Shown here piece after piece: positions 28,363 to 37,645 of a stretch of DNA of 64,000 nucleotides; the stretch's first letter is position 1, and every line of letters starts with the position of its first letter. The DNA comes from Brevibacterium sp. S111 (lineage in GTDB: Bacteria > Actinomycetota > Actinomycetes > Actinomycetales > Brevibacteriaceae). Location of the stretch: assembly GCF_004745075.1 (NCBI RefSeq), contig NZ_RHFH01000013.1, positions 37,845-101,844 of the forward strand, in the 5' to 3' direction. A program made the translations under genes and the position numbers. Under the pieces are notes generated by a model. That model was not told where the DNA came from and ran no database searches. It saw nothing but the letters and a program-made list of their open reading frames with translations.

Positions 28363-28379
28363 CGACGCAGGTGCGTGGA

Positions 28380-28667
28380 TCACTTCGGGCTGCCGGCGGC
28401 ACCCTTCAGCTTCGAACCAGCGGACAGCTTGACGGAGTAGCCGGCCTTGATCTGGATCTCTTCACCGGTCTGCGGGTTACGACCCTTGCGAGCGGCACGT
28501 TCGGTGCGCTCAACGGAGAGCCAGCCGGGGATGGTGAGCTTTTCGCCCTTGGCAACGACGTCGGAGAAGACATCGAAAACACCATCGAGCACATCCGAGA
28601 CCTGCTTCTGGGTCAGGCCGGACTTCTCGGCAACTTCTGCAACGAGCTCACTGCGGTTCTTAGCCAT
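28380..28667 (-). CDS. hup: HU-family nucleoid protein
   Basis: A 95-aa HU/IHF-type DNA-bending protein. Family features are the N-terminal MAKNRSELVAEVAEKSGLT helix, GWLSVERTERAARKGRNPQT (beta-arm base, including the RxxRKGRNPxTG motif) and IKAGYSVKLSAGSKLK. It lacks the long Lys/Ala-rich tail of mycobacterial HupB, so it is the short form. A strong AAGGAGG sits nine bases before the ATG. Alone between terminator and the ribosomal gene cluster, it is likely expressed from its own promoter in the 69-bp gap upstream. Confidence 0.95.
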   Translation of the reverse strand: MAKNRSELVAEVAEKSGLTQKQVSDVLDGVFDVFSDVVAKGEKLTIPGWLSVERTERAARKGRNPQTGEEIQIKAGYSVKLSAGSKLKGAAGSPK

Positions 28668-28736
28668 AAAAGTGTCCTCCTTAGGACAAGTCGGTCGGTC
28701 ACCGGTCCGTTTTTCCGATGACGAACTTCCTCGAGA

Positions 28737-29042
28737 TTACCAGCTCGACTTCGTGACGCCGGGCAACTCGCCGTTGTGTGCCATGTTGCGGAAGCGAACT
28801 CGGGAGAGTCCGAACTTCCGGAGGTAGCCACGCGGACGGCCATCGACCTGGTCACGGTTGCGAACGCGGACCGGCGAAGCGTCGCGAGGAAGCTTCTGCA
28901 GGCCGAGGCGTGCCTCTTCGCGCTGCTCGTCGGTGGAATCGGGGTGGGTCAGCTGACGCTTGAGAGCGGCGCGGCGCTCTGCATAGCGCTCGACGATGAC
29001 GCGACGCTGCTTGTCGCGGGCGATCTTTGACTTCTTAGCCAT
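28737..29042 (-). CDS. rpsN: 30S ribosomal protein S14 (zinc-independent type)
   Basis: A 101-aa S14 of the long form. It has the ending [20 protein letters not shown] and no cysteine at all, so the CxxC zinc site of the short form is absent. It is the third gene of an rpmB-rpmG-rpsN unit, six bases after rpmG. In mycobacteria and Streptomyces the matching cysteine-free set is repressed by Zur and made under zinc shortage; whether this genome also has the zinc-binding set cannot be seen here. Confidence 0.96.
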   Translation of the reverse strand: MAKKSKIARDKQRRVIVERYAERRAALKRQLTHPDSTDEQREEARLGLQKLPRDASPVRVRNRDQVDGRPRGYLRKFGLSRVRFRNMAHNGELPGVTKSSW

Positions 29043-29048
29043 GTGCGC

Positions 29049-29216
29049 TCAGCGCTCCTCTCGGAAATCGACGTGCTTACGGACAACGGGATCGTACTTC
29101 TTGAGCACGATGCGGTCCGGGCTGTTGCGGCGGTTCTTACGGGTCACGTAGGTGTACCCGGTGCCGGCGGTCGACTTGAGCTTGATAATGGGACGAATAT
29201 CCTGGGCCTTCGCCAT
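29049..29216 (-). CDS. rpmG: 50S ribosomal protein L33 (cysteine-free)
   Basis: A 55-aa protein read directly from the minus strand: it starts [18 protein letters not shown] and ends [16 protein letters not shown]. The body contains [16 protein letters not shown], typical of L33. No cysteine is present, so this is the zinc-independent form. Its ATG overlaps the rpmB stop by one base (TGATG). It is too short for most automatic cut-offs and could be missed. Confidence 0.95.
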   Translation of the reverse strand: MAKAQDIRPIIKLKSTAGTGYTYVTRKNRRNSPDRIVLKKYDPVVRKHVDFREER

Positions 29217-29452
29217 CAGAGCTTCACTCCCTTAGCAATCAGTTCGTTGACCACGGCGTCGATTCCACGCGCGTCGATGACCTTGATGCCCTTGGCGGAC
29301 ACGGTCAGGGTGACGCTGCGGCGCAGAGACGGAACGTAGTACCGCTTCTTCTGAATATTCGGGTTGAAGCGACGCTTCGTGCGGCGCTTCGAGTGGGACA
29401 CATTGTGTCCGAAACCGGGGACTGACCCGGTCACTTGGCAGGTTGCTGCCAT
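29216..29452 (-). CDS. rpmB: 50S ribosomal protein L28 (cysteine-poor)
   Basis: A 78-aa L28. It begins [20 protein letters not shown] and has [20 protein letters not shown] and [16 protein letters not shown], the normal family sequence. Only one cysteine remains, so it cannot bind zinc in the usual way. The start is ATG 29452, after a purine-rich GGAGAG site. It is the first gene of the rpmB-rpmG-rpsN transcript. Confidence 0.95.
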   Translation of the reverse strand: MAATCQVTGSVPGFGHNVSHSKRRTKRRFNPNIQKKRYYVPSLRRSVTLTVSAKGIKVIDARGIDAVVNELIAKGVKL

Positions 29453-30102
29453 GTCTCTCCTCCAGTTCACAAGTTACCGACTCTCGAAACAAGCTCAGGC
29501 GGGATACCGCTTGCGCGTTCTCCCCGCTCGCTTGCGCCGATGTCGGAAGACATCAACAAATTCTCGCGAATGCCGCCTGGTCGAGCGTGCCCGACCACAG
29601 TGGCAGTCGAATCGGCCTCAACCGATTCTGCTCCGACCCGCCTCGAGTGGTGGCCCGATGCGCGACGTCCGCTGTGAAAATTGTGTACGCCAAAACAGGT
29701 TTGCCCGTTCGGGCGAGATGTCTCACCAGCGCTGAAGCCGTAGCCTGTGAGAGATGGCCGAAGCTGGAGTGCAGCGGTGGGTGAGCACCATGTTGGTCTT
29801 AGCAGATCGGTCATCGACCTCTCCGGTACGACACAACAAGAATCTATCCTACTGAGATCGGACGGCAGAGAGCAAATTCATCCCCGGTGTTCACCTGGGG
29901 GTCTTCGTCACTCCGGTCAGGGCTGAATCAGGGCTCACCGTCGGGAGCGCGTGAGGCCCGCCTCCGGGCGCATCGGTGCCTGCGGGGACTTTCCCAGCGG
30001 GGGCCAAGCCTACTCGGGGAAAAGCACAGTAGGCTTTCGTCGGCAACGCGTCCTGCCGGCGATCGTGTTGAACGCCTGCTTGACTCGTGCCAAGGTAAGA
30101 AG
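29453..30102. other. 650-bp intergenic region
   Basis: No gene can be supported on either strand. It must hold the promoter of rpmB-rpmG-rpsN (minus). I looked for a Zur operator and found no clear palindrome; GTGAAAATTGTG at about 29673 is only weakly similar. A 9-bp perfect stem (30006-30014 with 30028-30036, loop 13) precedes the plus-strand gene at 30138 and could be a terminator or leader hairpin. Confidence 0.5.
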
Positions 30103-30138
30103 ATGATTGCCACCACACCTGGCACTCCGGAGGGCTGA
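30103..30138 (+). CDS. Possible 11-codon leader peptide
   Basis: ATG 30103 with AAGG seven bases upstream opens a frame reading MIATTPGTPEG and stopping at TGA 30136-30138, which overlaps the next gene's ATG by one base (TGATG). The arrangement would couple translation of the downstream gene. It could be chance in an otherwise short stretch. Confidence 0.35.
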   Translation: MIATTPGTPEG

Positions 30139-31097
30139 TGAGCGACGTTCCACAGAGGCCGCGCATTCGTCCGGCGACCAGCGATGACTGGCAGAAGGAT
30201 CACAGCGATCCTGCTGGTCAGAACCCGTCGTACGGGAATGAAGCGGGGCGTTTGCCTGCCGATTTCGACAACTCAACCTACTACGAGTATCTCGAACGGC
30301 ACACCGGGGAACAGTCGATCTCGAAAGCGCACTCCGGCAATGTCTTCGCGCCTGCCGGCCGGTCCCCCTTCGACCGAGACGCGCAGGCCTCGCAGCCTCA
30401 GCAATCCGCATATGCAGGCGGTATGCGCGGTGAGGGCTCCGGGCGTGATGCCGGTCTCGCCGCCGGGAACGCTCCGCAGACACCCCCTCCCCCACAGTTT
30501 CCGCCGACTGTTCCTCCGCAGGGAGGTTCGAGGCCCCGCAATGGCCTCAAGGCCGCGGGAGTCATCATCGCCCTGGTCCTCGTGCTCGCGCTCGTCGCGT
30601 TCTTCGGTATCCGGTGGCTCGCTCCGTCTTCGGGCACCGTGCCCGTCGACGTCGGCAGCGGGGAGCCGTCGACGCCTTCGCCCAGTCCCACCGAGGATCT
30701 CGTGCAGCCCTCGCAGACCCCGGAGGAGAAGCTCGACTCCTACACGGAGAAGGGCACGGCGAAGGCCGCTGACCTCGAGGGACAGTGGGTGACTCAGGTC
30801 AGCGCAAAGAATGTCGGACTCGAAGCCGACGGGAAGACCTGGACCGCTCCGGACATCCTCAATGAGTACGAAGCCAACAAGGTCAAATATCCCGGAGCGA
30901 TCCTCATCCACAGCGGCGACTGGGCCTCATACAAAGACGGCAGCTATTGGGTGACGATCATCGGCACCGGCTACAGCGACCCGGAACCGGCCCTCGATCA
31001 GTGCCGGTCCTGGGGCCTCGACCGCGACCACTGCCTGGCCAAACGGCTCGTCAAGGACGGCAGTCCGAAGGACAACAGCGCCTACCTGGACGAGTGA
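30138..31097 (+). CDS. Single-pass membrane protein, unknown function
   Basis: A 319-aa protein. Residues 1-135 are cytoplasmic, polar and Pro/Gln/Gly-rich with little predicted structure; 137-160 form one transmembrane helix (GVIIALVLVLALVAFFGIRW); 165-210 are a Ser/Thr/Pro linker; and about 215-319 form a small external domain containing WVTQVSAKNVGLEADGKTW, ILIHSGDWASYKDGSYW and ALDQCRSWGLDRDHCLAKRL. The last domain, with its paired Cys and Trp/Asp pattern, is reminiscent of SPOR-like peptidoglycan-binding domains, but this is tentative. GGAGGG lies three bases before the ATG. Confidence 0.75.
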   Translation: MSDVPQRPRIRPATSDDWQKDHSDPAGQNPSYGNEAGRLPADFDNSTYYEYLERHTGEQSISKAHSGNVFAPAGRSPFDRDAQASQPQQSAYAGGMRGEGSGRDAGLAAGNAPQTPPPPQFPPTVPPQGGSRPRNGLKAAGVIIALVLVLALVAFFGIRWLAPSSGTVPVDVGSGEPSTPSPSPTEDLVQPSQTPEEKLDSYTEKGTAKAADLEGQWVTQVSAKNVGLEADGKTWTAPDILNEYEANKVKYPGAILIHSGDWASYKDGSYWVTIIGTGYSDPEPALDQCRSWGLDRDHCLAKRLVKDGSPKDNSAYLDE

Positions 31098-31172
31098 CGA
31101 GACGGCGTCTCCGCCCCTGGGAACCTCACACGATTTGAGCAGCTGAACGGCCGCGCCGGTGCACTCGATGAT

Positions 31173-31237
31173 CTGTGGTCACAGAACCGGGTGAAAACAG
31201 CCGATGCGGCGATTCTCACTCGGCTCGGTGACCACAG
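31173..31237. terminator. Imperfect inverted repeat between convergent genes
   Basis: 31173-31194 pairs with 31216-31237 at 19 of 22 positions (outer arm CTGTGGTCAC), with a 21-base loop. It sits between the ends of the membrane-protein gene and the E2 gene and is a likely bidirectional terminator. Confidence 0.6.
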
Positions 31238-31269
31238 ACGGTTCCGAACGGCGACCGAATGTCTGCCCC

Positions 31270-32718
31270 TCAGGCGAGCAGGAGGGTCGGGTCCTCCAAG
31301 CCGCGGCCGACATCGGCGAGGAACTTCGAGATGATCTCCCCATCGACGACACGATGGTCGGCGCTGACCGAGAGCGTGGTGATCTCACGCGGCACGATCT
31401 CGTCGCCGACGACCCACGGCTTCTTCCGAACCTGCCCGAAGGCGAGGATCGCTGCTTCACCCGGGTTGATGATCGGCGTCCCCGCATCGACGCCGAAGAC
31501 GCCGACGTTCGTGATCGTGATCGTTCCCCCAGCCTGATCGGCCGGCGGCGTCTTGCCCGATCGCGCCAGAGCGGTGAGGGCCTGAATGCCCTGAGCGAGC
31601 TCTCCCAGCCCCATGGCCTGCGCGTTCTTGATGTTCGGCACGATGAGTCCGCGCGGGGTGGCCGCAGCGATCCCGAGGTTGACGTACTTCTTCACGACGA
31701 TGTCATCGCCGTCGAGGCACGAGTTGATCCGCGGGTTGCGACCCACGGCCCAGGCCACGGCCTTGGCCACGATGAGCAGCGGCGAGACCTTGACGTCCTC
31801 GCCGAGGAACTTCGAGGACTTCAGCCTGCGGACCATCGCCATCGTCTCGGTGACGTCGACGTCGAGGAACTCGGTGACATGCGGCATTGTGAATGCCGAA
31901 TCGACCATGGCCTTGGCCATCATCTTCGTCACACCCTTGAACGGGATCCGCTCCTCGAGTTCGCCGGAGGCACTCGCCGAGGCGGCCGCGGGTGTGGTCG
32001 CATCCGCCGAAGAGGCAGCGGTCGGGTTGGCCGCGGCATGCACATCCTCGCGCGTCACGTCCCCGTGGGGTCCGGTGGGCACAACCTGTGAGAGGTCGAC
32101 GCCGAGGTCCTTCGCGAGCTTCCGCACGGGCGGCTTCGCCAGGGGTTTGCCCGGAGACGCGGGTGCCGGCTCCGCCGGTGCTGCCGCCGCCGGAGCTGGC
32201 GGAGCGGGTGGGGTCGCCGGAGCTGGCGGAGCGGGTGGGGTCGGCGAGCCTGCCGGAGCGGGTGCCTCGACAGAGGCCGATGCCGGTGCGGGAACAGGTC
32301 CGCCCTTGCGGGGACGGCGCTTCGATGATGCCGCTTTGGCGCCGTAGCCGACGAGGGTGGCGCCAGCGTCGGCGTCCTCAGCCGAGGCGGGAGACGCCTC
32401 GGCGGAAGCCTCGGTCGCTCCGGCACCGGATGCGGACTCATCGGCTCCTCCGGAGGCGGAGCCCGCCTCGGCGCCGGAATCGGCGTCACCGAAGCGGATG
32501 ATGGGGGTGCCGACCTCGATGGTCTGCCCCTCTTCGACGAGCAGGGCGCCGACGGTGCCGGCCTGCGGGCTGGGCAGCTCGACGAGTGATTTCGCCGTCT
32601 CGATCTCAACGAGGATCTGGTTGACAGTGACGGTGTCGCCGGGGGCGACCTTCCATGCGACGATATCGGCCTCGGTCAGGCCCTCACCGACGTCGGGAAG
32701 AGGAAATTCGAATGACAT
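31270..32718 (-). CDS. bkdC: Branched-chain 2-oxoacid dehydrogenase E2 (dihydrolipoyl acyltransferase)
   Basis: A 482-aa acyltransferase. The lipoyl domain (residues 2-77) has the lipoylation site Lys43 in [12 protein letters not shown] long Ala/Pro/Glu linker contains a repeated [10 protein letters not shown] stretch. The E1/E3-binding domain is at about 200-240 ([20 protein letters not shown], then [11 protein letters not shown]). The catalytic domain (about 265-482) ends in [15 protein letters not shown] with the HxxxD active site. One lipoyl domain and the preceding E1 alpha/beta genes fit the BKD complex rather than the PDH of actinobacteria. GAGGAGAG is eight bases before the ATG. Confidence 0.92.
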   Translation of the reverse strand: MSFEFPLPDVGEGLTEADIVAWKVAPGDTVTVNQILVEIETAKSLVELPSPQAGTVGALLVEEGQTIEVGTPIIRFGDADSGAEAGSASGGADESASGAGATEASAEASPASAEDADAGATLVGYGAKAASSKRRPRKGGPVPAPASASVEAPAPAGSPTPPAPPAPATPPAPPAPAAAAPAEPAPASPGKPLAKPPVRKLAKDLGVDLSQVVPTGPHGDVTREDVHAAANPTAASSADATTPAAASASASGELEERIPFKGVTKMMAKAMVDSAFTMPHVTEFLDVDVTETMAMVRRLKSSKFLGEDVKVSPLLIVAKAVAWAVGRNPRINSCLDGDDIVVKKYVNLGIAAATPRGLIVPNIKNAQAMGLGELAQGIQALTALARSGKTPPADQAGGTITITNVGVFGVDAGTPIINPGEAAILAFGQVRKKPWVVGDEIVPREITTLSVSADHRVVDGEIISKFLADVGRGLEDPTLLLA

Positions 32719-32736
32719 TCTTGACTCTCCTCGAGA

Positions 32737-33714
32737 TCAGTAGGACAGGGCTCGGTCGACACCGTCGAAGATGCGATCGAGATCGGGCAGGTAATGCTCT
32801 TCCATCCGCGAGCCGGGATACGGGGTGTGGTATCCGCCGACGCGGATGACCGGGGCTTCGAGGTTGAAGAAGCAGCGTTCGGTGATGCGCGCGGCGATCT
32901 CCGAGCCCAGGCCCAGGAAGGTCGGCGCCTCATGGGTCACGACGAGGCGACCGGTCTTCTTCACGGACTTCTCGACCGTGGTGAAGTCGATCGGGCTGAG
33001 CCCTCGCAGGTCGATGAGTTCGACGCTCTTGCCTTCGTCGGCGGCCGCAGCGACGACGTCCTGCGCGGTCGGCATGAGAGGTCCGTAGGCGACGAGGGTG
33101 ACATCGGTGCCTTCGGAGACGACGCGGGCGTCGTTCATGCCCAGACCACCGCGGTCGGTGGTGTCGACGTCCCCGCGCTGCCAGTAGCGGCGCTTGGGTT
33201 CGAAGAACATCACCGGATCGTCGCTCTTGATCGCATCCTGGATCATCCAGTACGCGTCGTGGGCGTTCGACGGGGTGATCAGGCGCAGTCCGGCGTGGTG
33301 GGCGAAGACGGTCTCCGGGCTCTCCGAATGGTGTTCGGGTGAGCCGATGCCGCCGCCGTAGGGCACGCGGATGACCAATGGCATGCGCTCTTTGCCGAGA
33401 GTGCGGTTGTACAGCTTCGCAACCTGGGTGACGATCTGGTCATAGGCCGGGAAGATGAACGCATCGAACTGGATCTCGATGACCGGGCGGTAGCCGCGGA
33501 TGGCCATGCCGATCGAGGTGCCGACGATGCCGGATTCGGCCAACGGGGCATCGATGACGCGCTGCGGACCGAAGTCCTTCTGCAGGCCCTCGGTGACGCG
33601 GAAGACGCCTCCGAGCTTGCCGATGTCCTCACCGATGAGGACGACCTTCGGGTCGTCCTCCATGGCCTTGCGCATTCCGGCGGTGATCGCCTTCGAGAGG
33701 GGAAGCTTCTCCAT
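32737..33714 (-). CDS. bkdB: Branched-chain 2-oxoacid dehydrogenase E1 beta
   Basis: A 325-aa transketolase-type subunit. It begins EKLPLSKAITAGMRKAMEDD and has the family segments LIGEDIGKLGGVFRVTEGLQ, VPYGGGIGSPEHHSESPE, MFFEPKRRYWQRGDV and VVTHEAPTFLGLGSEIAARI. It pairs with E1 alpha to decarboxylate the 2-oxoacids of Val, Leu and Ile with ThDP and reductively acylate E2. Its ATG overlaps the E1 alpha stop by one base and the E2 gene follows after 18 bases. Confidence 0.93.
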   Translation of the reverse strand: MEKLPLSKAITAGMRKAMEDDPKVVLIGEDIGKLGGVFRVTEGLQKDFGPQRVIDAPLAESGIVGTSIGMAIRGYRPVIEIQFDAFIFPAYDQIVTQVAKLYNRTLGKERMPLVIRVPYGGGIGSPEHHSESPETVFAHHAGLRLITPSNAHDAYWMIQDAIKSDDPVMFFEPKRRYWQRGDVDTTDRGGLGMNDARVVSEGTDVTLVAYGPLMPTAQDVVAAAADEGKSVELIDLRGLSPIDFTTVEKSVKKTGRLVVTHEAPTFLGLGSEIAARITERCFFNLEAPVIRVGGYHTPYPGSRMEEHYLPDLDRIFDGVDRALSY

Positions 33715-34868
33715 CAGGCCTCACCCGCATCGGCGAACGAGGCCTGATACGCCAAGAATTCTTCGCGTTCCTCGTCGACGAGGGAGTGGGGTTCTGAGGT
33801 GACATGGGCGAACATCTCGATGCCGTCGGGGTTCTCCATCGTCATGCAGTTGTGGCGGATGCGGGCGGCCAGGGTGTCGGCTTCGGCGTCCACCTCGGTG
33901 AAGAACTCTTCGCTGGTCTCGGTGTGCTTGTCGAGGTAGGCCTTGAGGCGGGTGATCGGGTCACGGTCCTCCCAGATCTCCTCTTCGGCCTTGTCACGGT
34001 ACTTCGTCGGATCATCGGCCGTGGTATGCGCGCCGCGGCGGTAGGTGAAGGCTTCGATGAGCATCGGGCCGTGACCGGCACGCACGGAATCGAGGCTGGC
34101 ACGGGCGACGGAGTACATCGCGATGATGTCGTTGCCGTCGACGCGGATACCGGGGACTCCGAAGCCCTCGCCGCGCTTGCACAGAGGTGCGGCGGTCTGG
34201 ACATGGGTGGGTTCGGAGATGGCCCACTGGTTGTTCTGGCAGAAGAAGAGCACGGGGGCGTGGAAGGCCCCGGCGAAGGTCAGCGCTTCGGAGACATCAC
34301 CCTGCGAGGTGGCGCCGTCGCCGAAGCAGGCGATGGACACGGTGTCGCGGTCGATGTCGCCCGTGCCGACGTCGCCGTCCATGCTCACACCCATGGCGTA
34401 GCCGGTGGCATGCAGGGCCTGCGAACCGATGACGATGGTGTAGGTGTGGAACCGGTGTTCCTGCGGGTCCCAACCGCCGTGGTTCTGACCACGGAAGATG
34501 CTCAGCAGGGTTTCGGGTTCGACGCCTCGGGTGTAGGCGAGGCCGTGCTCGCGGTAGGTGGGGAAGACGAAGTCTTGGGGGCGGGCGGCTCGGCCCATGC
34601 CGATCTGGGCCGCTTCCTGTCCGAGCAGCGGTGCCCACAGGCCCAACTGTCCCTGACGCTGGAGTGCGGCGCCTTCGGCATCGATGCGGCGCACAAGGAC
34701 CATGTCCCGGTAGAAGCCGCGCAGATCCTCATCGGTGAGTTCTGCCGCGAAGGCATCGTATTCACCGGATTCGACGCGGTTGCCGTCTTCGGTGAGCATC
34801 TGGATCATTCTGGGTTCCGAAGACTGACTGTGGGCAGCGCCGGTTCCCACTGAAATGTTGGAGGTCAT
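33714..34868 (-). CDS. bkdA: Branched-chain 2-oxoacid dehydrogenase E1 alpha
   Basis: A 384-aa ThDP subunit. The ThDP/Mg motif runs from GDGATSQGDVSEALTFAGAF to the CQNNQWAIS pair of Asn. The regulatory loop YRRGAHTTADDPTKYR is present. ATG 34868 has AAGGAGA seven bases upstream; the longer frame's start is inferior. First gene of the bkdABC operon. In this type of organism the complex supplies iso- and anteiso-acyl-CoA primers for membrane fatty acids and starts branched-chain amino-acid breakdown. E3 is not in the window. Confidence 0.93.
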   Translation of the reverse strand: MTSNISVGTGAAHSQSSEPRMIQMLTEDGNRVESGEYDAFAAELTDEDLRGFYRDMVLVRRIDAEGAALQRQGQLGLWAPLLGQEAAQIGMGRAARPQDFVFPTYREHGLAYTRGVEPETLLSIFRGQNHGGWDPQEHRFHTYTIVIGSQALHATGYAMGVSMDGDVGTGDIDRDTVSIACFGDGATSQGDVSEALTFAGAFHAPVLFFCQNNQWAISEPTHVQTAAPLCKRGEGFGVPGIRVDGNDIIAMYSVARASLDSVRAGHGPMLIEAFTYRRGAHTTADDPTKYRDKAEEEIWEDRDPITRLKAYLDKHTETSEEFFTEVDAEADTLAARIRHNCMTMENPDGIEMFAHVTSEPHSLVDEEREEFLAYQASFADAGEA

Positions 34869-35360
34869 TTCAGTTCTCCTTTGTTCGAGGTCCATCTTCA
34901 CCGGAGGTGACCAGTGGTGGACCGAGTCCGTCGGGCAGGCCCTCGGGTGTGAGAACTCGCCCTCGAGTGATCTGATTCACAGGTGATCCAACGATACCGA
35001 ATCCACTCACTGCTTGCCACTCTCACCATGTGGTTCGAGTATCAAAAGTGCAGGTCAGGAACAGACTATGGGCAAACTTGAACACATGTGGCTCAGTTTC
35101 AAAGCCTGCGACGGACAATTGTCGATCTCCGCAGAGAAGCTTCATCGTCCGACAAACGCACGTCCGAGCACCGAGGCGCCCGCGCCGGCGAGCGCTGCCG
35201 CCCGTCTCAAGCGCGCCTGCGAGCGCTGCTGCCCGTCTTCAGCGCGCTCCCAAACGCTGCTGATCGTCTTCAGCGCGCCCCCGAGCACTGCTGATCGTCT
35301 TCAGCAGCGCCGGCAGCGGGGCTTCCGAACCGGGACGGCCCGTGAACGAGGTAGGCGAGC
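34869..35360. other. 492-bp intergenic region with a 31-bp array
   Basis: Holds the bkd promoter (minus strand, near 34870-35000). No gene is supported. The most striking content is the four-copy repeat at 35190-35313, described separately. Confidence 0.6.
35190..35313. repeat. Four-copy 31-bp tandem repeat
   Basis: Copies begin exactly 31 bases apart at 35190, 35221, 35252 and 35283. The shared core is GCTGCTGATCGTCTTCAGCG with a few changes per copy. There are no spacers, so this is a minisatellite and not CRISPR. It lies about 50 bases past the end of the alpha/beta-hydrolase gene at 35361. Confidence 0.8.
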
Positions 35361-36881
35361 TCAGGTGCGCCGGCGCTTGCCCTGATAGTCGCGGGTCTGT
35401 TTGAGATCGCCGGTGAAGAACCCTGAATTCTTCGCGGTGAAGCGGTTGAGACTCGGATGTCCTGCCCGCAGCAGCAGCGCGATCGAGGCCGCGTAGGCCG
35501 TGGACGAGTGCGCGGCACCGGCCGAGGCGAACATCTCATCGAGTTCGGCATCGGTCTTGTTCGCCAGGCCGGGGGCCTTGCGCAGTTCGTCGGGGTCGTA
35601 GTCGACGGTGATCGTCGACCAGTTGTCAGCTGCCGGATTCTCGCCTCCGTCGAGGTCGGGTACAAGGTCCTGTTCGTGTTCGATGGAGAGTACGTCGATG
35701 TTGGAGTCGATGGGGAAGTCGGAGACCGGGGCACCGACCGTCATGAGCGCGGTGACGTTGACATCGCCGAGGAACGCCGGGTCCGCAGCCAGCGAACCGG
35801 CGGTGATCCCTCCCTGCGAATAGCCGACGAGCATGACCTCCGCTCTCCGGCCGATTCCGGCATCGGCGATGGCCTGCCGCACCATTTCGCGCATCACGGT
35901 GTCGTTTCCGGCCATACCCTGGACGTTCGTCGTCAGATCGGTCGTGTTGTCTCCGGACTTCGGCGACCAGTCGGTGGTGGCGGGAACGTAGACGATGTAG
36001 CGGACGGTGCCGTCGGGGCCGACGATCTCTTCGATGCGCACCTGCCCGGAGTCCGCACCGAGGTGGCAGTTCGCCTCGCGGATATAGAGGTCTTCGACGT
36101 CTCGGGGCGGTTCCGTATGCGGCGGGGTCAGTCCCTTCGCCCTCCACACCTCGACGTCGGAGGGCAGCAGCAGGCCGAACCGGTTGGCCCCGGCGAGCAC
36201 CCAGATCGTCATCGACTGCGAATCGTGCGGCCAGAAGGCGTGACCGGTTTTCGAATCCAACGCTCCGGGCGGCAGGCCCATGAAGCCGACGACGATGCCC
36301 GGCAGCACATGTTCGATGACGGCTCCGGACGCATCGGAGTTCTCGAACACGAGCTTGATCAGGGCTTCCTTCGCCTGTGCTTTGGTCTTGCCGAGGTCGA
36401 TGCCCCAGTGTCTGACGATGAGGTCATCGAGTCCGGTGGCGTCGAGGATCTTCGCCACCGCGATGACCTGGCCGCCGATGACGAGGGCGACCGGGATGAG
36501 GACGGGCAGGCTCATCGCCAGCGCCCGTCCGGCGGCCCAGCCGAGGGCGTCGAGGAGTCCTCCGAAGACTTCGCTGATGCCCTTCTCCGCCTGCCGGTAG
36601 GCGAATGCGGCGGCCCGCACGCCGAGCAGTGTGGCTTCGAGTTCGATGAGCACGGCGGCTAACTGCCGGTGGAACGCGGCCCGGCGGGCGTCGAGGTTGA
36701 GCGCCGTGATCGGGGCGGGCACCTGGGTGAGCAGGGTCGCGAGGTCGAAGTCGGCGATGCTCCCTTCCACAGCCAGATCGCCGACCTCGCCCATCACGGT
36801 CTGCAGTGCGTCTCCGCTGCCCTCGGCGCGCTCGTCGACGGTGATGCGTCCACCGCCGCGGGTGGTCGAGTCGACCATCAC
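35361..36881 (-). CDS. Alpha/beta hydrolase with helical N-terminus, candidate type VII secretion cargo
   Basis: A 506-aa protein. Residues about 25-150 are helical and Ala/Leu-rich, like the N-terminal targeting part of actinobacterial ESX substrates, and include a hydrophobic stretch at 120-145. Residues about 190-506 form a hydrolase domain with the nucleophile Ser355 in VMLVGYSQGG, a probable Asp in EHEQDLVPDLDGG and a His in AGAAHSSTAYA, an order also seen in cutinase/PE-PPE-type lipases. The start is GTG 36881 (overlapping the previous stop) or ATG 36878. It is the third gene of a tightly overlapping unit. No signal peptide is visible. Secretion by ESX is inference. Confidence 0.82.
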   Translation of the reverse strand: MMVDSTTRGGGRITVDERAEGSGDALQTVMGEVGDLAVEGSIADFDLATLLTQVPAPITALNLDARRAAFHRQLAAVLIELEATLLGVRAAAFAYRQAEKGISEVFGGLLDALGWAAGRALAMSLPVLIPVALVIGGQVIAVAKILDATGLDDLIVRHWGIDLGKTKAQAKEALIKLVFENSDASGAVIEHVLPGIVVGFMGLPPGALDSKTGHAFWPHDSQSMTIWVLAGANRFGLLLPSDVEVWRAKGLTPPHTEPPRDVEDLYIREANCHLGADSGQVRIEEIVGPDGTVRYIVYVPATTDWSPKSGDNTTDLTTNVQGMAGNDTVMREMVRQAIADAGIGRRAEVMLVGYSQGGITAGSLAADPAFLGDVNVTALMTVGAPVSDFPIDSNIDVLSIEHEQDLVPDLDGGENPAADNWSTITVDYDPDELRKAPGLANKTDAELDEMFASAGAAHSSTAYAASIALLLRAGHPSLNRFTAKNSGFFTGDLKQTRDYQGKRRRT

Positions 36882-37645
36882 CGGAGCCCCATCGTCAGCG
36901 TGCGGGTGAGTACGGCGCTCAGCAGCTTCCGTACTGCCGTGTCCCCGGCTTCGACATCGGCGTCGACGGTGACGCGGTCGCCGCGGCGGTCGAGAACCGG
37001 GCGGAACCAGGTCCCGCCTCGGCGGTGGAGGAACTCCAACCCGGCGGCTCCTCCCCGACCGGCCCAGCTGAGGGTGAGCACGCAGTCGTGTTCGACGAGT
37101 TCGGCGAGGGCTTCGACGACCCGTCCGACCTGGCCCGGACCGATCCGGCGCAGAAGCTGATGGCCGGCGAAGTCCTCAAGGCCTTCGCCCGCCAGTGCCA
37201 CCACCGCATGGCTGCCACCCGCCCCGAGGCAGAGCGCAAGGTGGACGGTTTCGACGCCCGAGGACAGCACGACGGTGATGCGGGTGCTCGTCTGGTCAAG
37301 TTCGGAGGCGAACCCGTGCACCCACGCCGTGAGAACATCGAGCTCCCGCTCCGTCCCGACAGCGCCGTCGCTGCTCCCTCCCGCCGAGGCGGTGCCCGCC
37401 TTCGCGTCTCCCGTTGAGAGGGGGTCGCGCGTGCCCTCGCCCGCCGAGGCGGTGCCCGGGCCCGTCTCGGCCGCCGGGTCAAGGTCCGTCACTGCCGCGG
37501 GGGCGAGGGGCGGGCCCTCGCCCTTTCGGTGCGGCAGCAGCTCGGGCGGCCACAGTCGCCGCAGCCGATCGGGCAGACGCAGGATCCGCTCGAGGTCGAC
37601 AAGGATCCACTGTTCAACGGCGCCCGTGGCGGAATCAGCGTTCAC
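36878..37645 (-). CDS. EspG-like protein of an ESX-type module (tentative)
   Basis: A 255-aa cytosolic protein. It begins VNADSATGAVEQWILVDLER, continues through a Pro/Ala-rich linker (about residues 45-110) and has a C-terminal alpha/beta region: LDVLTAWVHGFASELDQTST, LHLAL-type strands, and FLHRRGGTWFRPVLDRRGDR. The two-part layout and strand/helix pattern remind me of EspG-type chaperones that deliver ESX substrates. This is an impression only. GTG 37645 overlaps the preceding stop (GTGA) and its own stop overlaps the hydrolase start, so the three proteins are made together. Confidence 0.7.
   Translation of the reverse strand: MNADSATGAVEQWILVDLERILRLPDRLRRLWPPELLPHRKGEGPPLAPAAVTDLDPAAETGPGTASAGEGTRDPLSTGDAKAGTASAGGSSDGAVGTERELDVLTAWVHGFASELDQTSTRITVVLSSGVETVHLALCLGAGGSHAVVALAGEGLEDFAGHQLLRRIGPGQVGRVVEALAELVEHDCVLTLSWAGRGGAAGLEFLHRRGGTWFRPVLDRRGDRVTVDADVEAGDTAVRKLLSAVLTRTLTMGLR

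Noticed and set aside
35190..35313. CRISPR array
   Set aside because: The four 31-bp units are contiguous with no spacers; it is a minisatellite.
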